64,000 nt of DNA from Phocaeicola coprophilus (lineage in GTDB: Bacteria; Bacteroidota; Bacteroidia; Bacteroidales; Bacteroidaceae): contig JACJJM010000003.1 of the NCBI GenBank assembly GCA_016900015.1, positions 124,001-188,000 on the forward strand. The letters run 5' to 3'. The position numbers and the translations under genes were made by a program. Under the pieces are notes generated by a model that did not search any database, was not told the DNA's origin, and was given only the letters and a program-made list of their open reading frames with translations. Of this stretch, positions 58,597 to 64,000 are shown one piece after another; the first letter of the stretch is position 1; each line of letters begins with the position of its first letter.

Positions 58597-60642
58597 TTAC
58601 CAGATGTCGACGCGCTCAGCCTTGGGGATGTAGAGCGAATCGCTCTCCGTGATGTTGAAGGCTTCATACCAGGCGTCGATGTGCGGCAGGGCACCGTTCA
58701 CGCGCCAGCGGCCCAGGGAGTGCGGGTCACTCTTGGTCAGGTTGCGGATTTCCTCGTCGCGGATGTTGGAAGCCCACAGGCCTGCATAGGCGAGGAAGAA
58801 GCGTTGTTCGGGAGTGAATCCTTCCTTCACGGGCAGCGGAGCGTCCTTCGTCGCAGTCTTAAATGCCTGGAAGGCGACGTTCAGACCGCCGTGGTCGGCG
58901 ATGTTCTCACCCAGCGTGAGCTGGCCGTTGGCTTTCAGGTCGGGGAGGACATTGATTTTGTTGAAGAAGTCGACCATCACCTGCGTGCGTGCCTTGAACT
59001 TCTCGGCGTCGTCTGCGCCCCACCAGTCAGCGAAGTTTCCTTCCTTGGTGAACTGGCGGCCCTGGTCGTCAAATCCGTGGGTCATCTCGTGTCCGATGAC
59101 GACGCCTATCGCTCCGTAGTTGTACGCATCGTCAGCCGCCATGTCGAAGAAGGGCGGTTGGAGGATACCGGCCGGGAAGCAGATTTCGTTGGTCGTGGGG
59201 TTGTAGTAGGCATTGACAGTCTGCGGGGTCATCTGCCACTCGTCTCGGTCGACGGGCTTGCCATACTTGTCAGCAATCATCTTGCGCCATGCGAACATGT
59301 TGGCACGCTGTGTGTTCACCCAGAAACTGGACTCCTTGTCGATGACGAGGTCGGTGTAGTCTGTCCACTTGTCGGGATAACCGATTTTGACATAGAAGGC
59401 GTCGAGCTTTTCGATGGCTTTTGCCTTGGTGCTGTCGCTCATCCAGTCCTGCACTTGGATGCGCTCCTTCAGCGAGGCTTGCAGGTTCTTCACCAGCGTG
59501 GTCATGCGCTCTTTGGCCTCAGCCGGGAAGTATTTCTGCACGTACATCTGTCCCAGCGCTTCGCCGAGGCAGCTTTCGACGGTGTTGACAGCGCGTTTCC
59601 AGCGGGCCGAACGCTCCTGTTGTCCGGACATGACGCGACCGAAGAAGTTGAATTGTTCCTCCCCGATTTCGTCGCTCAGGCAGCCGGCTGCGCTGTTGAT
59701 GAGCTTCCAGGTCATGTAAGCCTTCTGTTTGTCGAGGTCTACATTGTTCAGGATGTCGGCGACTTCCTTCAGGTAGACGGGATGGTCGAGGCTGAGTTCC
59801 TGCAGGCTGTCGATGCCGAGGGCCTGGAAGTGTACGTCCCAGTTGATGCCGGGCACTTCCTTCTTCAGCTCGTCGAGGGTCATCTTGTGGTAGCTGTTGG
59901 CCGGATTGCGAAGTTCGACTGCGCTGAGCGAAGCCTTGGCGAGGCGGGTCTCTATCTCCATGACAGCCTCCATGTTCCACTTGGCGTTGTATTCATCCAC
60001 GCCGAAGAGCTTGAAGAGGTTGACGATATATTCCTTGTATTTCTCGCGGATTTCCTTTGTCTTGGCATCGTTGTCGAGGTAATATTCCTTTTCGCCCAGC
60101 GTGATGCCGCCCTGGCAGACGCCCACGATGTTGGCCGTACTGTTCATCATGTCGGTGCTGACATAGGTGCCGAAGTATCCGGGTATGCCTTTCATCATCA
60201 TGAGGTCCATGGTCGGGAGTATCTGGTCCTTCTCCTTGATGACGCGGATAGCCCCCATGTCGGTGCGTACAGGCTCCATGCCTTCGCTGTTGAGGCGGGT
60301 GGAATCCATGGCGATATTGTAGAGGTCGCCGATTTTCTGCTCGATGCTTCCGGGAGTGTTCTCGGCTTCGGGAGCGGCGAGGGAGGTGATGATGTCATGG
60401 AGTTGCTTGCGGTTGTTCTCACGCAGCTCGTTGAATGTGCCGAATTGTGAATATTCGGCCGTCAAGGGATGGGCCTTCATCCAGCCGCCGCAAGCGTATT
60501 GATAGAAGTCATTGCCCGGCACGGCCGTCGTGTCCAGGTCGGCCAGGTCGATACCGGCAGTCAGGGGAGCCGGTTTGTTGCCACACGAAGCCAGCGTAAG
60601 CATGGCCACAGTGACGAGGGGTAAACAATACTTGATTTTCAT
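58597..60642 (-). CDS. pepO: M13-family metallopeptidase lipoprotein (PepO-like)
   Basis: A 681-residue neprilysin-type zinc endopeptidase. The signal (MKIKYCLPLVTVAMLTLASCG) ends in a lipobox, so it is anchored in the envelope. Zinc motif HEMTH (in VVIGHEMTHGFDDQGRQF, about residue 505), the third ligand Glu in GENIADHGG and the substrate-binding NAYYNP are intact. It cleaves short peptides. The ABC-F gene lies 7 bp upstream on the same strand. Confidence 0.93.
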   Translation of the reverse strand: MKIKYCLPLVTVAMLTLASCGNKPAPLTAGIDLADLDTTAVPGNDFYQYACGGWMKAHPLTAEYSQFGTFNELRENNRKQLHDIITSLAAPEAENTPGSIEQKIGDLYNIAMDSTRLNSEGMEPVRTDMGAIRVIKEKDQILPTMDLMMMKGIPGYFGTYVSTDMMNSTANIVGVCQGGITLGEKEYYLDNDAKTKEIREKYKEYIVNLFKLFGVDEYNAKWNMEAVMEIETRLAKASLSAVELRNPANSYHKMTLDELKKEVPGINWDVHFQALGIDSLQELSLDHPVYLKEVADILNNVDLDKQKAYMTWKLINSAAGCLSDEIGEEQFNFFGRVMSGQQERSARWKRAVNTVESCLGEALGQMYVQKYFPAEAKERMTTLVKNLQASLKERIQVQDWMSDSTKAKAIEKLDAFYVKIGYPDKWTDYTDLVIDKESSFWVNTQRANMFAWRKMIADKYGKPVDRDEWQMTPQTVNAYYNPTTNEICFPAGILQPPFFDMAADDAYNYGAIGVVIGHEMTHGFDDQGRQFTKEGNFADWWGADDAEKFKARTQVMVDFFNKINVLPDLKANGQLTLGENIADHGGLNVAFQAFKTATKDAPLPVKEGFTPEQRFFLAYAGLWASNIRDEEIRNLTKSDPHSLGRWRVNGALPHIDAWYEAFNITESDSLYIPKAERVDIW

Positions 60643-60649
60643 AAGATAA

Positions 60650-62590
60650 CTATTTGGTTTGTTCTTTCAGTTCTTCCAGTTCCAGCGAAGCCGCCTCCCA
60701 CTCTTCGACCACGGCGTCCATGTCTTTCTTCAGGGCCGCATGCTGTTCGTAGAGCTTCATGTCTGAAGCTCCTTCGGGGGTCGCCATCCGGGCTTCGAGG
60801 GCAGCGATGTCCTGCTCCAGCCGCTCGATGCGCTGCTCGCAGTCGGCCACTTGCTTTTCAATCCGGCGCATCTTCTTGGCCAATTCTTTCTGGGCTTCAT
60901 AATTCAGCTTGGACTCCGACACGGGCTGTGCTTCCGTCTTCTGGACCGTGGGCGAAGCGGAAAGTTGCAGTTCGGCGAGCGAATCTATTTTCTTTTTCGC
61001 GAGGAAGTCGTAGATGCCTCCGAGATGTTCGCGCACACGGCCGCCGCCAAACTCATAGACCTTGGTCACCAGTCCGTCAAGGAACTCGCGGTCGTGGCTG
61101 ACGACGATGACAGTCCCGTCGAAGTCGCGGATGGCATCCTTGAGCACGTCCTTCGAACGCATGTCGAGGTGGTTGGTCGGCTCGTCGAGGATGAGCAGGT
61201 TCACCGGCTCGAGAAGCAGGCGTATCATCGCCAGCCGGCTTCGTTCGCCGCCCGACAGCACCTTGACTTTCTTCTCCGAGGCTTCGCCGCCGAACATGAA
61301 TGCACCCAGGATGTCGCGTATCTTCAAGCGGATGTCGCCCACGGCCACACGGTCGATGGTGTCAAACACGGTCAGGTTCTCATCGAGGAGCTGTGCCTGG
61401 TTTTGCGCGAAATAGCCGATTTGCACGTTGTGCCCGATGGTGAGCTTGCCGTCAAAGGGCGTCTCGCCCATGATACATTTCACCAGTGTCGTCTTTCCTT
61501 CGCCGTTTTTCCCGACAAAAGCCACCTTTTCACCCCGTTTGATGGTCAAGTCCACGTGGTCGAACACCAGATGGTCGCCGTATGCCTTGCGCACGTCTTC
61601 GCAGATGACCGGATAGTTGCCGCTGCGCACAGCCGGAGGGAACTTCAGGCGCAAAGCCGAATTATCCTCTTCGTCCACCTCGATGGGGACGATTTTCTCC
61701 AGCTGCTTAATGCGGCTCTGCACCTGGACGGCCTTGGTCGCCTTGTAGCGGAAGCGTTCGATGAACTCCTCGGTGTCCTGTATCTGCTTCTGCTGGTTTT
61801 CATACGCACGGAGCTGCTGCTCGCGGCGTTCCTTGCGGAGCTTCACAAACTCGTCGTATGGGACCTTGTAGTCATAGATACGCCCGCAGGTGATTTCTAT
61901 GGTGCGTGTCGTCACATTATTGATAAAGGCACGGTCGTGGCTCACCAGGACGACGGCATTGCAGCGCGTGGCCAGAAAGTTTTCAAGCCACTGGATACTC
62001 TCGATGTCCAGATGGTTGGTCGGCTCGTCGAGCAAGAGCACGTCCGGGCGGCGCAACAAGAGCTTGGCCAGCTCGATGCGCATGCGCCAGCCGCCGCTGA
62101 ACTCCGAGGTGGGCCGTCCGAAATCGGCCCGGCTGAATCCCAAGCCTTGCAGGGTGCGTTCCGCCTCCGCGCGGTAATTCGTGCCTCCCATCAGAAGGAA
62201 ACGTTCGTTTTCATGCGTGAAGCGCTCGATGAGCGCATGATAGCTCTCTGATTCGTAATCGGTGCGGTCGGCCAGTTCCTGGTTCATCCGCTCCAGGCGG
62301 GCCTGCATCTCCGTGATGTGTTCGAAGGCTTTTTCAGCTTCTTCCATCACAGTGCATTCATCGCTCAGCACCATCACCTGGGGCAAGTAACCGACAGTCA
62401 CCTCCCGCGGCACAGCTACCACGCCCGCCGTGGGGCGTTGCAGTCCGGCCAATATCTTCAACATTGTGGATTTTCCGGCGCCATTCTTCCCCACCAATGC
62501 AATGCGGTCTTTCTTGTTGATGACGAAAGACACGTCCTCAAATAGCGGAGTGGCACCAAACTCCACCTTCAAATTATCAACTGAAATCAC
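60650..62590 (-). CDS. ABC-F family ATPase
   Basis: A 646-residue protein with two ABC ATPase domains and no membrane segment. Walker A boxes are GKNGAGKS and GKNGEGKT, signature LSGGERSRLAMIRLL, Walker B LLILDEPTNHLD in both halves. The P-site tRNA interaction motif linker is about residues 240-310. A C-terminal coiled coil (about 550-640, Lys/Glu-rich) resembles the Uup type. ABC-F proteins act on ribosomes in translation quality control or antibiotic protection. It precedes pepO by 7 bp. Confidence 0.92.
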   Translation of the reverse strand: MISVDNLKVEFGATPLFEDVSFVINKKDRIALVGKNGAGKSTMLKILAGLQRPTAGVVAVPREVTVGYLPQVMVLSDECTVMEEAEKAFEHITEMQARLERMNQELADRTDYESESYHALIERFTHENERFLLMGGTNYRAEAERTLQGLGFSRADFGRPTSEFSGGWRMRIELAKLLLRRPDVLLLDEPTNHLDIESIQWLENFLATRCNAVVLVSHDRAFINNVTTRTIEITCGRIYDYKVPYDEFVKLRKERREQQLRAYENQQKQIQDTEEFIERFRYKATKAVQVQSRIKQLEKIVPIEVDEEDNSALRLKFPPAVRSGNYPVICEDVRKAYGDHLVFDHVDLTIKRGEKVAFVGKNGEGKTTLVKCIMGETPFDGKLTIGHNVQIGYFAQNQAQLLDENLTVFDTIDRVAVGDIRLKIRDILGAFMFGGEASEKKVKVLSGGERSRLAMIRLLLEPVNLLILDEPTNHLDMRSKDVLKDAIRDFDGTVIVVSHDREFLDGLVTKVYEFGGGRVREHLGGIYDFLAKKKIDSLAELQLSASPTVQKTEAQPVSESKLNYEAQKELAKKMRRIEKQVADCEQRIERLEQDIAALEARMATPEGASDMKLYEQHAALKKDMDAVVEEWEAASLELEELKEQTK

Positions 62591-62620
62591 TTCTCCGTGA
62601 AATAATGGTTATAACGGGTG

Positions 62621-62628
62621 CAAATATA
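62621..62628 (-). promoter_or_regulatory. minus-strand -7 box of the ABC-F/pepO operon
   Basis: TATATTTG on the minus strand, 31 bp before the start codon. A -33 match at normal distance is not clear. Confidence 0.45.
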
Positions 62629-62733
62629 ACAAATTGCCATGAACCATATCTCCAATCTTTAAAGAAATATGAATTCGCCGGCTGACACCTCCAGCCATAT
62701 CCTGCAACTCCCCTCAAGAGGAAGGAATCTGAC

Positions 62734-62815
62734 TGTTAAGGGTAACCCTACCTTACCCTCTACTCCGCTCCCGGCTACCCTCCTTTCCGTGGTCGTCTAC
62801 CCTTTACTCCGTCCA
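62734..62815. repeat. TGTTAAG/CTTTCCG intergenic element, copy 4
   Basis: Starts TGTTAAGGGTAACCC and contains ACTCCGCTCCCGGCTACCC and CCTCCTTTCCGTGGTCG, shared with copy 1. The rest of the gap (62591-62978) holds promoters only. Confidence 0.65.
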
Positions 62816-62941
62816 AACCGCCCTTGGAGACAGTCCGAAAGCGTCTTCCAGCCCATGTCTGTCTGCTGTCCGGCGAAGGGAGAAAAATCAACAAATATTT
62901 AAATAACACTAAACAATCGTTAAGATTCATACAAATATGCT

Positions 62942-62949
62942 TACCTTTG
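62942..62949 (+). promoter_or_regulatory. -7 box of the beta-helix gene
   Basis: TACCTTTG, 30 bp before ATG 62979. Confidence 0.5.
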
Positions 62950-62978
62950 GACGTTTACTAACTTTCAAAAACCTAATC

Positions 62979-64000
62979 ATGCGAAAAACAGTATTTCTTT
63001 GCAGTTTTCTGCTGGCACTTTCCGCCTCTGCAGAAAAACTGATTAAAACGACTCCTGAAACATTCCTTCAAGACTTGGAGTCTGTGAAACAAGCCGTACA
63101 AAATCAGAGCGAGGACATCGTCGTGGAACTGAAAGGCGGCACTTACACACTCACACAGCCTCTCACACTGGACGAAGCCTACAGCGGAAGAAACGGACAC
63201 AAAGTCATCTTCCGGGCAGCTCAGGGAGAAACCCCGGTCATCAGCGGAGGTGTGCGTGTCACCGGTTGGCAACACGTATCCGGCCCGCTCTACAAAGCAC
63301 CCCTCAAAAGCAATGAAAAACTACGCTCCCTCTTCGTCAACGGCGAACGTTGCCGCATGGCCGGCGGACGTGCTCTGGAAAAAGGCATGGGCACGGTAGA
63401 CTCCGTGGAAATCAAAGGCACCGAGCCGTGGGCCCTGGGAGCCGGGAAAAACGTGGACGGCATCAAGTTCATGGTGGGCAAGGAGCTGAACCTGTTCCGC
63501 AACCCGGAAGACATCGAGCTCGTCCAGAAACGTGTATGGTCTGAGAAAATCATCTGCGTGCGCGACATGGAAAAATGGGGCGACACCATCGTCGTCCGCC
63601 TGCAACAGCCTTACGGATACATCGTCAACTCGCTGGGATGGGCCGCCAAGCTGAAACCGCTGGGTGGAGACTTCTACGTGCGCAATGCCTACGAACTGCT
63701 TGACGAACCGGGCGAATTCTATTTCGACCGCAAGGAGCAAATGCTCTACTACTACAGCCGCGGCGAGAACATGGCAGAAGCTGAAGTCATCGCTCCGGTG
63801 AGCCAAGGCCTGCTGCGCATCCACGGCAGCTCGCTGAAATCACGCGTGGAAAACCTCACCTTTGAAGGACTCACGTTCAGCTACGACGCATGGAACTTGA
63901 TGGAAGTGGCCGGCTCGCATGGCTTCTGCGGCATCCAGAGCCTCGGACTGTCTGTCAAATACATCCCCGACGGCAACTGGCATCCGCACAAATATAATAA
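62979..64000 (+). CDS. secreted right-handed beta-helix protein, 3' end outside the window
   Basis: Partial; 340 codons are present and the frame stays open at the window edge. A signal peptide (MRKTVFLCSFLLALSASA) is followed by a repeat-rich domain: VELKGGTYTLTQPL, VIFRAAQGETPVISGG, VRVTGWQ, LRSLFVNGERCRMA. This opening resembles GH141-type and other parallel beta-helix glycosidases of Bacteroidota that act on plant glycans such as rhamnogalacturonan II. Catalytic residues would lie downstream, so family assignment is tentative. Confidence 0.7.
   Translation, partial: MRKTVFLCSFLLALSASAEKLIKTTPETFLQDLESVKQAVQNQSEDIVVELKGGTYTLTQPLTLDEAYSGRNGHKVIFRAAQGETPVISGGVRVTGWQHVSGPLYKAPLKSNEKLRSLFVNGERCRMAGGRALEKGMGTVDSVEIKGTEPWALGAGKNVDGIKFMVGKELNLFRNPEDIELVQKRVWSEKIICVRDMEKWGDTIVVRLQQPYGYIVNSLGWAAKLKPLGGDFYVRNAYELLDEPGEFYFDRKEQMLYYYSRGENMAEAEVIAPVSQGLLRIHGSSLKSRVENLTFEGLTFSYDAWNLMEVAGSHGFCGIQSLGLSVKYIPDGNWHPHKYN

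Noticed and set aside
58681-60450. 589-codon plus-strand frame opposite pepO
   Set aside because: It is an antisense shadow; the minus strand holds the intact HEMTH peptidase with a lipobox.

Overview
The window comes from a gut-type member of the Bacteroidales (Bacteroidota). Three things point there. Promoters match the Bacteroidota consensus (TAnnTTTG at -7, with a TTTG-like -33 box about 18-22 bp upstream) and genes lack Shine-Dalgarno signals. Gene content is typical: SusCD-era pectin glycosidases with DUF4861, fimbrillin/GLUG lipoproteins, DUF3127, DUF1573, DUF3810, DUF6057, ABC-F and M13 proteins. The gene order dnaN-exonuclease-coaBC-recN-rlmB is also Bacteroidales-like. I cannot name the genus. 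No rRNA or tRNA gene was recognised.

Layout. 0.1-4.7 kb: a three-gene pectin (rhamnogalacturonan-type) operon, GH28 - DUF4861 - GH43. 5.1-5.7 kb: an HU-like DNA-binding protein preceded by an array of 23-bp palindromic units. 5.9-18.6 kb: metabolic and envelope genes, namely a carboxyltransferase of the oxaloacetate decarboxylase family, an AlaX-type editing protein, a degenerate 2-hydroxyacid dehydrogenase, DUF1573, the fluoride channel CrcB, an NMO/FabK flavoprotein, a nitroreductase, an RluA-type pseudouridine synthase, a GNAT protein, two L,D-transpeptidase-like genes with a DUF3810 metalloprotein, and a MATE exporter. 19-26.7 kb: a minus-strand series kdsB - M16 - MORN - inositol phosphatase - YhcH - glgB - DUF6057. 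26.9-28.9 kb: folK-like, ruvA and ddh.

28.9-37.4 kb is an AT-richer accessory island lying between ddh and htpG. It carries a type IV toxin-antitoxin pair (AbiEi/AbiEii) and a tightly spaced two-gene unit of unknown function: a NERD-like nuclease fused to a helicase fold whose catalytic motifs are all substituted, and a TPR protein with OB/cold-shock-like C-terminal segments. The island is bounded by two near-identical 40-bp copies of a terminator-like sequence, and its upstream side holds a roughly 200-bp imperfect foldback centred on a perfect hairpin. This is my best candidate for an undescribed, probably defensive, system.

37.4-49 kb: htpG, clpC, gyrA, a secreted TPR protein and a fimbrillin/GLUG lipoprotein. 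49.4-57.2 kb: DUF3127, then the replication/repair/cofactor operon dnaN-exonuclease-coaBC-recN-rlmB, ending in a trypsin-like/TPR protein that has lost its catalytic residues. 57.5-64 kb: free-methionine-R-sulfoxide reductase, an M13 metallopeptidase, an ABC-F ATPase, and the start of a secreted beta-helix protein that runs off the window. Several families of intergenic repeats are scattered through the chromosome segment: TGTTAAG-bounded elements in four places, two foldback elements near 57-58 kb, and a shared GGTGTACACC-containing element at 18.8 and 58.2 kb.
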